Assembly (NCBI GenBank): GCA_030068075.1
Contig: CM057839.1
Span: forward strand, 51,736,960-51,800,959
Reading direction: 5' to 3'
DNA length: 64,000 nucleotides
From: Paguma larvata
Taxonomy: Eukaryota; Chordata; Mammalia; Carnivora; Viverridae
Under the pieces are notes generated by a model, which saw nothing but the letters and a program-made list of their open reading frames with translations, did no database searches and had not been told where the DNA came from. The first letter of the stretch is position 1. Each line of letters starts with the position of its first letter. The position numbers and the translations under genes were made by a program. Shown here in pieces: positions 47,575 through 58,360 of this stretch.

Positions 47575-48110
47575 TAGTCTAAGTTATAGTCTTATCTAGC
47601 CTGAAAATTTGCTGTGGCTTCTATCTTGCTTGCCTGTAGCCCCTATATCCTCCAAAAATCACTTCTCCACCCTGAATCCACAGGGGACTTTGTCCTGTGC
47701 TTAAAACCCCTTAGGCCAGCCCATTTCTTTAGGATGAAGACAACATCCTTTGCTGCCTGACCTGGCCGTGTGTGCTCAAGCTGCTCTGTAAATTCCTCTA
47801 CACCATTCACTGCTCTGTGCCCTGGGCTCTGCCAGTCCTGCTCTTCTTTCAGGCACAGGTGGGCTGTGATTCATCCAGCCACATGGCCTTTGCACATTCT
47901 GTTCCTCTGCCTGAGATACTCTCCCCCTACATATCCTCCCGGTCGAAGCACTGCGTTCCTCCATCGGCGCAAGCATCACTTCCTTGGGGAAGACTCCTCT
48001 GACTGCTCAGAAGGAATCAGGCTCTTGCTGCCAAATACAGTCGTATCGGTATGGAAGGTGACTCTGTAGCACTTACCACTTGTGCTTTTAACACTAGCGG
48101 GTTATTAATT
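47575..48110 (+). mobile_element. L2 LINE 3' region
   Basis: Colinear L2 blocks: ttaggccagcccatttcttt, ggcctttgcacattctgttc, ctctgcctgagatactctcc and ttgctgccaaatacagtcg. Several short overlapping frames on both strands in this span are remnants or chance. Confidence 0.65.
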
Positions 48111-49369
48111 AATGTCAACTCCTTTCCCCCTCCCTCGCTCTTTTCCTTCCTTCTCCCTTCACTTTTTAGGCACATAAATCCACATGAGTCCGCTGAGCCT
48201 GTTCTGTAGCCCTCCCAACCCCCACCCCAAGACCTCTGAATGCTACATCTTTTCTTTCAGTTACTTATCTTCCAGCGCTTCTCCCTTTCTAGCAACCTAC
48301 CATTAACCCTCCCGCCCTCTCTGTGGGTTCAGAGGTCTCTTAAAGGAATACCAAGTTGCTGGAAAGATACCACCCAAAACTCTCTTTGTGGGAGCCCTCC
48401 AAGATGGTGAAAATGCCTCGGTCTTTTGTTCAAATCAAAGGAGTCCTGAGTTTTCCAATCACATATCAGTCATAGGGCTGCCTGGGGCTCTAGACTCTGT
48501 AGCTGGTGAAAAAAAACAAAAATTAAAAAAAAAATCAAACAGTAGCAAAAAAGAAAATCTAGCTCTTTGCATGATTTTCCAGACAAACTTGACTTTAGCA
48601 GGGCTTTTGGCAGTAGGCACGAGAAAGTAGAGTTAATGATAAGGGCTGATAGCGGTATTGCTGATGGGTCGTGAACTTGTCTGGCTCCTCTGTTTTTGGT
48701 TTGTGGTTCTATCCCAAGTCTGTAATGACATATAAAATAATAGACCGCTTATCCCGGTCCTTCCTTCTCATTGCAAATCACATTTCTTAAGTCAATCCAT
48801 GGAATTTACAGGATGTGAACATGTTGGTAAAAGTGTCCATCACTCAATAGACGGCTTCTGATGCAAGACTTCACACCTCACATTGAACTTCAACTTCCTT
48901 CTCCCCGTGGTTCCACGTTAAACCTTGTGTTTCCATTTTGTCTCTCTTCTATCTCAGTCCCTAGGCTGTTGAAATCCCCTATTTATGTCTAGATGGGAGC
49001 TTCAGAAAGCATCCTATACCAAAGGATAGTGAAGTCATGACTTCTTCCAGTCTTGACCAGACTGTGCTGGGGATATAGATAATAATCATAAGGCAGAGGT
49101 AACAACAGGGAATCGCTACGGGTATCTATTGGTCATAAGACAGTTTTCACATCCATAACTGCATCACAATGACACTTGTGGGATGCTAAGAGAAAACTCT
49201 AGGCAGAGATTTGAGAGATGTTCTCCATTGGAAATTCCGTTTTACTAGGATTTCTATTGTAAACACTAGGGGCCACATTCTTGTTTGCTTTACAGACTCA
49301 AGGAGAAATGTTCACAGAAAAAAATTCACAGCAAAGCCAGAAGGGGAATTGGGCTGTCGTCTGGCAACG
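48111..49369. other. Unassigned sequence
   Basis: No supported gene. 49020-49200 has a weak reversed MIR look. Confidence 0.45.
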
Positions 49370-49490
49370 GGCTTAAGCTCCATGATTGCAAAGACCAGGT
49401 CTGTTTCCTTCAGCGTCATTTCCCTAGAGCCCAGCACAGTGTTGGGCATTTGATGTTCCCAGGACATGTCTGTTGATCCGTGTGTGTGAC
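49370..49490 (+). mobile_element. L2 terminal fragment
   Basis: tgcaaagaccaggtctgttt, ccctagagcccagcacagtg and the degraded terminus resemble the L2 3' end. Confidence 0.5.
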
Positions 49491-49620
49491 AAGTAACACA
49501 ATATGGAAATGGGTGGGAAGCTTCCTACACAGATGGGAAATAGGAAGGAGAAAATGTGAAAAAGGTGGAAAAGTGGCGAAAAATGAATTTACATTATTTT
49601 CTTTTAAAATTTTTCTTCTT

Positions 49621-49856
49621 GCAAGCACTTGGGTAGTTCAGTCAGTTGAGCGTCCAACTTCGGCTCAGCTCATGAGCTCACGGTTTGTGAGTTCGAGCCC
49701 CACATCGGACTCTGTGCTGACAGCTCAGAACCTGGAGCCTGCTTCAGATGCTGTGTCTCCCCTTCTGTCTCTGCCCCTCCCCGACTTGTGTGCATTCTCT
49801 CTCTTCTCTCTCTCTCTCAAAAATAAATAAATAAACATTTAAAAAATAATAAAATA
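49621..49856 (+). mobile_element. CAN-SINE, first of a back-to-back pair
   Basis: Head is damaged (gcaagcacttgggtagttca), then gtcagttgagcgtccaactt, gtgagttcgagccccacatc, the CT-rich body and an A/T-rich tail ending aataataaaata at 49856. Confidence 0.92.
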
Positions 49857-50080
49857 GGGGCGGCTGGGTGGCTCAGTCAGTTAAAAACATCTGACTTCGG
49901 CTCAAGTCATGATCTTACGGTTTGTGGGTTCGAGCCCCGTGTCGGGGTCTGGGCTGACAGCTCAGAGCCTGGAGCCTCCTTCAGATTCTGTGTCTCCCTC
50001 TCTCTTTGCCCCTCCCCTGCTCATGCTCTGTCTCTCTCTGTCTCAAAAGTAAATATTTAAAAAATAATAATAAAATAAAT
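49857..50080 (+). mobile_element. CAN-SINE, second of the pair
   Basis: Starts directly in the tail of the previous SINE: ggggcggctgggtggctcag, gggttcgagccccgtgtcgg, ctgctcatgctctgtctct-like body and an A-rich tail. Similar AATAAT tails on both sides make this an insertion into the first element's tail. Confidence 0.94.
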
Positions 50081-52117
50081 TCTTTCTACTTCAATTATAC
50101 TGTCCTTCTTAGGCTACCATTAAGGCGCCTTCTTAAATGGTTACTCTTATTACCACTTTTCATAGCCAGAGAAGGGACACAAAGCATGGATTCTCTTGGG
50201 TCGTATGGTGAATCTATTCACCCTTCCTTTGTTTTAAAATATGCTTGTGTCCTTTTTGATCTTAAATAAACTTGCGTCTGTCTTACACTGTTACAGATTT
50301 AAGAAGAGGCAAGAGTCATTTGCATACAGGGAGCAGCAATACATACAGGACTGGTCATTTCTTGATTTCTGTGAACAAGTTCAAATTTTTCTATTGACAT
50401 TCCATGCTGCTGGAGGCCTTGGTTCTGTTGGGGACATTTTGCTTGAGCCTGGGGATGAAAACCTATCCCCCTTTGTTTTCCTTCTCCAGCAGCATACGGT
50501 AGACATCATAACAGGAATATCTTATAAAGTTTTTCTTAAGAAAAGAGACGTTTGTTAAGCACTAAATAGACATCCGGCCCTTCAGGATGTAAGAAACTGC
50601 AAATGCACGGGCCCCTTTGTGGAGCTGAAGCCTGGGCATGAAACTAACGACCTAGTCGGGGCAGTAGTTTGCAAATATAAAGGCTGGAGCTGACTCTGTG
50701 GCTTCCCTGCTCTCGCTTCTTCTCTCTGGAGCTTCCTGCTTATGTCGCTTCAACTTCCTTATTTTTTCCAATCCCAGGCTGTGCCCTAGTGCCTCAGGTA
50801 CCAACTCACGTGATGCGCGCACAATCCACACACGAGCGATTCAATGGCTGCTCTTTCACGACCTCACGTTCGTTATCTGCGTGATCTAACAGAGTCGTTC
50901 CGCTGGTTTCGGGTCTAAATTCCACTGCTGATTGGCAGTGCGATCTCATTTAGATCACCAATCTCTCTGCGTCCTTTTTTTTTTTTTAACATTTGCATCT
51001 CCAGGATGTTCTTATGCCATAAATATACGTCAAGAAGGAGAAATACAGGAAGATGTAAGGAGGGCGAAGCGAGTCATGTGGCCATTCCCGCAGAAAACTC
51101 ACGTCAGTTTCCAGTCACAGCCACGTTTCTCTGGATTTGTGTCCCCACGGATTGTTAGCCCAGCACTATTTATGTACCGCTAAGAATTTAAAAAGTGCTG
51201 CCAATTGAACTCTAACACGATGCTTTTTTATCACTTCAATTTTAAGATATATACCCATTTTGGAAATGTTCAAATGTGGAAAAATAAAATCAGCAAAGCA
51301 TGCACGTGTCTCTTACCTATCAACAGAATCAGCGGTGTGCCTGTCCAAGCTACACTGCGAAAATTATAAAGTAGCCATTATCAATTATATGAACTATTAT
51401 TTTAGACGCATTCTGTTTTGCTACAATAATGTTTCTACCAATCCTGAAAGAACCCAAAGCACAGAAGTAGGAATAGCTGTTTTCATGAGTAGTTGGATAG
51501 ACATGGCCCAGTGCTCCGCATGGACTTACGTTACAGTTTTATCCAGCTTCCATGAGCGCATTTATTTATTTTAAATCCAACATTCTTTCTATGAGAATTT
51601 CTTTTAAAATAATAGCCACTCTTCGTGCCTCCCACAAATAACCAGCCTTGTGCGCTTGCTGCTGACTCGGCGCTGGCAGAGAAACACAGTCTGTTTCCCA
51701 GGGCGGCCCTGGCTCTCCCAACCAGCAGCTCCGACAAGGCGAAGGCGGCACGCACCACAACATTGCGACTCCTTGGCCTTGGCTGTAGAAGCTCGTCAGT
51801 CAAGCTGTTGTCAGTCTGCACTTCGAAGTGCAGTGAGGTTTGTATTTTCAAGGCAAGAGATATAAAAGTGTTGCCTGCTTTCTTTTTTAATTGGAGAATG
51901 GGGAATTTTGCTCAGTGAAGAATGTATACATTCCAAACTGTGAAAGGTGACTTAAGAGTTACTGTGGCCACCTCCTTCATGAACTCCCATGGAATTTTGA
52001 TGGTTTGTCTACACATAGATCAGCCCAGCCTCACCTTGAGAGCAAGGTATGAGCCATCTGGACAGAAGGGCAGGGACAGAGAACATTCTACATCCTTTTG
52101 TGGATTTGTGTAGGAAA
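50081..52117. other. Unassigned sequence with CpG-rich spots
   Basis: No multi-exon gene can be shown. 50809-50911 has about 12 CpG in 103 bp. A TATA-like aaatataaagg lies at 50673-50683. 51640-51790 is also CpG-containing. These hint at regulatory sequence but do not prove it. Confidence 0.35.
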
Positions 52118-52174
52118 TTGACCAAGTACTTACTAGGTCCCGTGCACTGTTAAAAGCAACTCATAAGCCTGAGG

Positions 52175-52186
52175 CATTTATTTATT

Positions 52187-52218
<32 letters not shown>

Positions 52219-52380
52219 CAAGCAGGGGAGGGGCAGAGAGAGAGGGAGACACAGATTCCAAAGCAAGCTCCAGGCTCTGAGCTGTCAGCACAGAGCCTGA
52301 CAGGGGCTCAAATCTGTGAACCTGATCATGACCTGAGCCAAAGTCAGACACTTAATCGACTGAGCCACCCAGGTGCCCCT
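52175..52380 (-). mobile_element. CAN-SINE (felid type)
   Basis: Reverse SINE with GA run (52190-52217), tgagctgtcagcacagagcc, atcatgacctgagccaaagt and the head gagccacccaggtgccccta. The target duplication is not clear. Confidence 0.92.
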
Positions 52381-52452
52381 AGACACTTATTTCTTATAAC
52401 ACATACAATGGGTAATATCAGTAGTGACATCTCACAAATGAGGAAACCAAGT

Positions 52453-52860
52453 GTTATGTTTTTGTGCCCCTCCCCCTTGCCCCCCAATTCATATGTTAAA
52501 GTCCTACCCTCAGTACCTCAGAATGTGACTATATTTGGAAATAGGGCTTTTAACAAGGTCATCAAGTTAAAATGAGACCAGTAGGGTGGGGTCCCTACCA
52601 ACAAACTGGTGTCCTTATAAGAAAGGGAAATCTGGACTCAGGGACAGGCATAGAGAGAGAACACCATGTGAACACGAGGACAACCATCTGTAAGCCCAGG
52701 AGAGAGACCTGGAGCAAATTCTTCCCTCAGCAAAAAACCAACCCTTCTGACACCTTGATCCCAGATCTCCAGAACAGTGAGACAAAACATTTCTGTGTTT
52801 AAGCTACCCAGTCTGTGGTACTTTGGCTTGGTTGTCCTTGCAAACTAATTCACTAATGTT
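52453..52860 (+). mobile_element. MaLR (MLT1-like) solo LTR
   Basis: tgttatgtttttgtgcccct, tcatatgttaaagtcctacc, cagtacctcagaatgtgact, tggtgtccttataagaaagg, and the terminal aagctacccagtctgtggta with caaactaatt. It lies within the MIR. Confidence 0.88.
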
Positions 52861-52975
52861 ATGCAGTTTGTCAAGGGCCATCCAGAGAAAGAGGTCCGTG
52901 GCTCATGCATGAACTTCGGTGTCTGAGTCTGGAGTGTGAGCTCTGTTTAACACAATGCTCTACGGTCCCTGTCGA

Positions 52976-53369
52976 GTAGTGATCGAATCTCTACCTGGGC
53001 TCCATGCTCCGTGAAATCAGATGAGCCCATCACATGGGGTTAGTGGTTCCTACGTAATCGTAATAATACACACGGTAACTCCTTGTCTGCCGTGTCATAC
53101 TATTGGTGAAATATTGATTATGTTATGATTCCTCAGCGAGAAGCCAGGGCCAAATCAACCCTGTCCATCTGTCCCACAGGCCGTAGGCTCACACTGGAGC
53201 CCAAAACTGACTTCGAGGACACTTTTGTCCAAGTCATCCCCTGGGTCTGATGATTATGGTCACTATGACTGTAAATGGGCTGCACTCCCTGAAGACATTT
53301 CGACTCTCTTTTAAGTTGTATTTGTGTCATTCAGTTGCTCAGAAATTTGGATGCCCGTACACTGTCTTT
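52976..53369. other. Unassigned sequence
   Basis: Nothing supportable recognised. Confidence 0.5.
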
Positions 53370-53885
53370 ACACGCAGAATAAAGTCGCTAATCCATTACC
53401 TCTCGGGACATGACCCCGGCCTATGTTTTCAGTCCTCACTCGAGTACCCAGGCCTTTTCTCCCCACACGTGTGCCCACAGAGACACATCCCAGGCTCCCA
53501 GTCATGCTGGCTCACCCTCTCTGTCCAGGCTTCGCTGTGTATTCTCTCACACCTGGGCTTTTGCTCTAGGTGTTTCCTTTTCCAGAAACTATCTTCATTT
53601 CCCTTCTTCATCTCCACTGACATCCTCCTCACTTGCAAAGTCCAGTTCAAAGCTTACATTCCCCAAAGGCACGTCTCCCGTCTCTTCAAATAGAATTATT
53701 TCCCCTCGAACTCAAAGTCCCGGGCCTTTCCCAGTCTGCCTTCAAATGAAGATAATTATGACTCTGTTACCCCACGAGCTCTTGGGAGATGAGGCTTTTG
53801 TCTTTTCATTTTGTATGTATCCTCTACAACATCTAGAATGATCGTCTTTATACAGTGGGTATTCACTAAATTTTTGCTAGATTCT
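53370..53885 (+). mobile_element. L2 LINE 3' region (diverged)
   Basis: cacacctgggcttttgctct, tgcaaagtccagttcaaagc, tcatttt gtatgtat-like words and the terminus agtgggtattcactaaattt follow the L2 order. The 147- and 143-codon frames through it are not genes. Confidence 0.55.
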
Positions 53886-54545
53886 AATGCAGTCACCTTA
53901 ATGAAGCCTTCCGAGCAGGTTCCCCCCAAAATTCACCAGCCCTCAGGAATAAGAAGCAAAGAACAGGAGCCTTGTCCTTGGCTTACATCTTAAACAGAGC
54001 CAGCTCGTAAAGGCAGAGAAACTCTTTCTTATGTTTTTCCTGGAAGACAAAGTGTGGGCCTATGATCACCAAGTGTGTTTTGTGGTCTCAATTTCAACGT
54101 CTCCTAACTTATAAGGTTTTATTTTGTTTCTAGACTGAACTACTTTGAACTCCAGGAGTTGATAACACAGCATACCCTGGCAACAATCCCTTCTTCGCCT
54201 TATTGTCAGGTAACGAAACGACAGCTCAGACCACATGGTGGCCCCACACAGAAACAACATGCAGTGTCAGGTTGGAAGCTGCATATGGTCAAAGTCTATT
54301 TCATTTCTCTAATCTGCTTTCTTCCCAAGAAATGTGAAGACCGCACACAAGAAATATGCTTCCCGGCTCATGGGTCTATCTCACCGAGAGTGACTCTCCA
54401 GGTTAAAGCCAGTCCTGATCCTCATAGCTTGGTCTTGATAACAACAACTTCATTAGCACCATGATCAAAATCTTATGTTCCCTTTGCCCTGGGATAAAGT
54501 CATTTTGAACTCGATGGAATTATTCAGCTCTAAATGGCAGCTGGG
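53886..54545. other. Unassigned sequence
   Basis: No gene or named repeat recognised. Confidence 0.5.
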
Positions 54546-54549
54546 TGTA

Positions 54550-54770
54550 ATCGGGAAGTGCATGGGACCTGGAGCCGTCTGGATGGGGACACATCCTTAC
54601 TCCTTATTAAATCTCAGGGACTTTGGATGCAACTTAACTTCCCAGGCCTCAGTTTCATTGTCTGTAAAACGGGGACCGAGGACTGTTTTGAAGGACCATT
54701 CGGATAAATTAACCGAGTCAATAAATAGAAAGTACATTGTCTAGCAACCAGGACATAGTCAGTGCTGGAT
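54550..54770 (+). mobile_element. MIR SINE
   Basis: gggacctggagccgtctgga, gatgcaacttaacttcccag, cctcagtttcattgtctgta and aaacggggaccgagg. Confidence 0.85.
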
Positions 54771-55879
54771 TTAATGTTAACTATTACCATTTCAAAGTTT
54801 TCTTTCACGGAAGAAAGGAAATGGCAGAGAATATTATTGGCTTCTGTTATGGAGTCCATCTCAAACTCCTTTTCTTCTGCTGTTTTTTCTTTCCCGAATA
54901 TGTTGGAAATTATAAGCCAACATGCAAGCGGTGCATGTATATTTAGTTTCACATACAACCTCGCTGTTGCTTCCTGGTGTCTTTCCAAGATATCTTACAA
55001 GTTATCTATCTCGCTAGGACAGAGTGTAGTGTGTTTTCTGACCACTTCCCCTTTGCAATTAAGGACTGTGACCACTCGCTTACGCACAGACTGAGACCAG
55101 CAGCCTTAACCCCAAAGGAGGTCAGAAACTCCCAGCTCTTCCCGCCGAAGGGGCTAGCTGAGAACCCGATACCGTGTGTTTTAAGGCTGTGGCTAAGACT
55201 GTGACCATAGGAACTGGGAACACCCACCAACACCCTGCTTCCCCCCGCCCCACTTCCTTCGCTTCAATGCCATTAGCATGGTTGCAGTGCATTTGTGAAT
55301 GTTTTGAGTGGAGTTAGGTTTCTGATGTTTATTGTTGAATTGCTAAAGATTTGGAGCGAAGACAAACAAGCGGACAAACAGACAAGCAAAGAAATAGACA
55401 GAAAACACCCCTGGACAGACTAGCACTATGAGCAGACATGCTCAGGGTAACTGGGGTCCCTGAAGGTCTGGGCTCTCACCAGAGCCCCAGGATTTGGTCA
55501 GTTGCTCTGCAAATAAAACCTGCCCTAAACACACAGCAAGGAGGCTTTATTTGCCTAGGAAACCTGCCAGTCTGGCCTTGCAGATAGTAGGTCAGGGTGC
55601 TAATGAGCTTTCCTGTTTACCTCTACCTTCATGGAAGCATTGAATGCAGCCTGAAAGGGGCTAGGGAGGGCCATCTCCTGCCTCTTTCCAGATTGGGCAT
55701 CTCAGTTAAATCTAGGGCTTTGCCTCTCTGATTGCTCCCTGTAGCCAGCAAAGCAGAGAGAAGAAAGATAAGCCTATTAGGACTCCTGAGCGTGTGGGAG
55801 GCTTGGGAGTGAGGCTGGTTGGGCTGGCAGTAGGAAGGTCAGGGTTGCGTTGTGTTATCCGCAGATTTCCCCGTCTGAC
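54771..55879. other. Unassigned sequence
   Basis: No supported gene. The 124-codon reverse frame at 54614-54988 overlaps the MIR and is rejected. Confidence 0.5.
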
Positions 55880-56040
55880 TTCATTACGGTGCGTCCTACA
55901 CATACTTATCCACGTCAGTAAACTTCACATGGTTAGAAGCTGTGTCTGTGCCGTTTGCCATTGTATGCCCAACATCTGCCACAGTGCCAACATATCAGAC
56001 TCTTAGTGCATATTGTCGAATAATAAATAAATGTCTATTA
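55880..56040 (+). mobile_element. L2 terminal fragment
   Basis: agaagctgtgtctgtgccgt, tgccacagtgccaacatatc and the end gcatattgtcgaataataaa fit a diverged L2 terminus. Confidence 0.5.
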
Positions 56041-56154
56041 ATAGATGTAAATACATATGAGTCGATATAGTCTGGTTTTAAAATATTTAGTCCCACTATC
56101 TTCATGTGTATATTTGTGTACAATCATGCTAGTATTTTGTTCAGTCTATGGTCA

Positions 56155-56316
56155 CTTTTCTTCCTTCTTTCCTTCTTCCTTTCCTTCCTCCATCCTCCCT
56201 CCTTCCTCCCTCCTCTTTCTCTCTCTGTCTCTTTCTCTTTCTTTCTTTCTTCCTTTCTTTCTCTCTTTCTGTCTTTCTTTCTTCCTTTCTTTGTCTCTTT
56301 CTTTCTTTCCTTTCTT
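56155..56316. repeat. TTCC/TTTC pyrimidine tract
   Basis: About 160 bp of cct, ttcc and tttc units with only scattered G. Ser/Phe/Leu- and Lys/Glu/Arg-rich frames here are artefacts. Confidence 0.93.
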
Positions 56317-56538
56317 GTTGAAACAGGGACAGCAAACTTCCAAAGTCTGGAGGCAGAATATATTTGAGATCAGCCATGAAGGCAGTGTGTGTTTCCTTGG
56401 AGGATAGACTCCAAAGATTCTTCCACTGTATTTGAAGAGACTTGAAGTGTGCAGTCTTCTCCATCAAGACAGATTATCCATTCCTTGGGAGTCTAGGATT
56501 TTATCACTCTTTTGAGAGAAGCTTAAAGTTTAAAGAAA

Positions 56539-56609
56539 CTGAAGTTACTGCATTTGGAAGGCAGGTATGCTCACCACTATACCACCAACGCTGAAGTTAC
56601 TGCATTTGG
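56539..56609. repeat. 19-bp direct repeats flanking the tRNA-Gly half
   Basis: ctgaagttactgcatttgg occurs at 56539-56557 and again at 56591-56609 with no mismatch. The 33 bp between belong to the tRNA-Gly-like insert. A perfect 19-bp repeat bracketing a recognisable RNA fragment is the expected length for an L1-type target-site duplication. The presumed nick site does not match the usual TT/AAAA preference, and there is no poly(A), so a tailless retroposition or a repair-templated insertion are both possible. Confidence 0.75.
56554..56591 (-). ncRNA. Retroposed 5' half of tRNA-Gly(TCC), fragment
   Basis: Read on the minus strand, 38 nt match the first 38 nt of mammalian tRNA-Gly(TCC) with one mismatch: acceptor strand gcgttgg, D-arm with box A-like tggtatagtggtgagcat, and the anticodon stem and loop through ccttccaa. 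The match stops in the anticodon loop; no variable loop, T arm or B box follows. A perfect 19-bp direct repeat (ctgaagttactgcatttgg) lies on each side at 56539-56557 and 56591-56609. It overlaps the fragment ends by 4 and 1 nt. This is the footprint of an inserted tRNA half, not a functional tRNA gene. The tRNA consensus is from memory. Confidence 0.7.
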
Positions 56610-56689
56610 GATGGAGGAAGTTGAGTGGCACACTTAAAGATTATGAAAGGTTATGTTCTTTGAAGACAATGTTGGCTGAAGGACTATAA

Positions 56690-57500
56690 ATAATAGTTTA
56701 ATATATGAATCAAGAACTCTAAAATTTTACCTTTTCATCTAGTAATTCTTCTAGGAATATAAGTGAAAGATATAACATGGAAATCAGCAAAAGTTCCATA
56801 GCCAGTAAAGTTCATCATATCATTGTATATGAGGGCCAAAAGTTGGGAACAATTTTAATGTCCAGCAATGGGTACTGGCTAAGTAAATTATGGGGTACAT
56901 CCATTAAAGTGGAAAGTAGGACACTTTGTTGTGGCTTTTTTGAGACCATGGTATTCTATGTTCCTAAAGAACAAACCACTAAATTCATACATTAAAGAAA
57001 AAAGTGATATATTTAACACATGTTTCACCTCTGGAACCCTACTTCTTTCTGCCTTTGAAATTCACCTCAGAAGCTTCAGCAACTGGTTGACTTCTAAAGA
57101 TAGAACAAAGCTATCTGATGCACAAATAATCTGTAATTTAAAATCAAAACTTAATGATTTATTTTCAGTGTCACCAAATAGCTGCACATGTTAAAATAAA
57201 CATGATAACTAAAAAAATAGAGTCAAACTTTTATGTTATTATAAAGAGTATTTGTTGATGAGGAAGAATATTAGAACAATATCAATAAAAAAAGGTCACA
57301 AATGTGCATGTACAGTGTAATCTAAATAGTATAAACATGTTTACATAAATATATACAGGGATTCGTATGCTAAATTGTTTACATAGATTTTTATCATATA
57401 GTAATATTTTAATATATAAAATTTAGTATTTATTTAATATTTAATATTAGCATTTTCTATTTTAGTACAGTTCATATAGATACACATTGCTTTTATATTA
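56690..57500 (+). mobile_element. L1-like 3' UTR sequence, interrupted
   Basis: 56820-56900 reads like an old L1 3' end (gttgggaacaattttaatgt, then ggtactggctaagtaaatta). 57240-57360 continues in the same style (gtgcatgtacagtgtaatct). About 57000-57225 in between does not fit and may be an insertion. Confidence 0.45.
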
Positions 57501-57579
57501 AATTAAGATATAAAAATATTGAAAATTAAAGTTATAGTGCGATGGATTGGGTTAATTATAAAAAATAAATTTTTGTAGG

Positions 57580-58360
57580 TAAATAGACTTTATTTTTAGA
57601 ATAGTTTTTAATTTACAGAAAAATTGAGGAATACCTGGCTGGCTCAGCTGGTTAAGCGTCCGACCCTTGATTTCAGCTCAGGTCATGATCTCACTGTTCG
57701 TGAGTTTGAGCCCCCCATCAGGCTCCGTGTTGACTGTGTGGAGCCTGCTTGGGATTCTCCTTCTCCCCTCCTCTGTCTGCTCCTCCCCCACTCATGCTCA
57801 CTTTCTCTCTTCTCTCTCTCAAAATTAATTAATTAATTAATTAACTTTAAATTACAGAAAAATTGGGAAGGTAGTAGAGAGTTCCCATATGCCTCTTTAC
57901 TCAATCTCCCCCATTATTAACATCTTACATTAGTCTGATGGATCTGTTATAATTAATGAATCAACACAATACAGTATTATTCATCAAAGTCCAGATTTCC
58001 TTAGTTTACTCAGATTTCCTTAGTTTTAACCTATTGTCCTTTTTATGTTTGGAGATCCCATCCAGTATACCACATTATGTTTAGTGCCCTATCTCTATAG
58101 GATTCTCTTTGCTGTGACTGTTTCTCAGACTTTCCTTGTTTTTGATGGCCTTGACAGTTTTGAAGAGAACTGATCAGGTTTTTGTTGTTGTTGTTGTTGT
58201 CGTTGTTATTTTAATTAAAGTATAATTGACGTATAACATTATACATTATGTTAGTTTCAAGAATACAGCCTAATGATTCTCTATTTGTATATATTTGTAT
58301 ATTGTGAAATGATCACTACGGTAATTTAGTGAACACTTGTCATCCTACACAATAAGAAGA
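57580..58360 (-). mobile_element. L1M 3' UTR, split by a SINE
   Basis: Reversed L1M words: atttacagaaaaattg (57611), gagagttcccatatgcctct (57878), cttacattagtctgatggat, ctcagactttccttgttttt (58125), then ttaaagtataattgacgtat (58215) and gtgaaatgatcactacggta (58303). A TTG microsatellite lies at 58181-58207. Confidence 0.78.
57627..57845 (+). mobile_element. CAN-SINE with 20-bp target duplication
   Basis: Head aggaatacctggctggctca, gttaagcgtccgacccttga, gtgtggagcctgcttgggat, CT-rich body and an AATT-repeat tail. tttaatttacagaaaaattg (57607-57626) and tttaaattacagaaaaattg (57846-57865) differ at one base. Confidence 0.93.

Larger units (their letters stand above)
52118..52975 (-). mobile_element. 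MIR SINE split by a SINE and an LTR
   Basis: Piece 1 (52118-52170): aagtacttactaggtcccgt. Piece 2 (52384-52452): ctcacaaatgaggaaaccaa. Piece 3 (52861-52975): tttgtcaagggccatccaga and a degraded tail. In order these give one reversed MIR. Confidence 0.65.

Noticed and set aside
53250..53841. 147- and 143-codon overlapping frames
   Set aside because: They overlap each other and a diverged L2; there is no domain or start context of note.
54614..54988. 124-codon minus-strand frame
   Set aside because: Its C-terminal part is antisense MIR and it has no recognisable domain.
6867..57845. tRNA-like heads of the CAN-SINEs as tRNA genes
   Set aside because: They are degenerate lysine-tRNA-derived SINE promoters without an intact cloverleaf.
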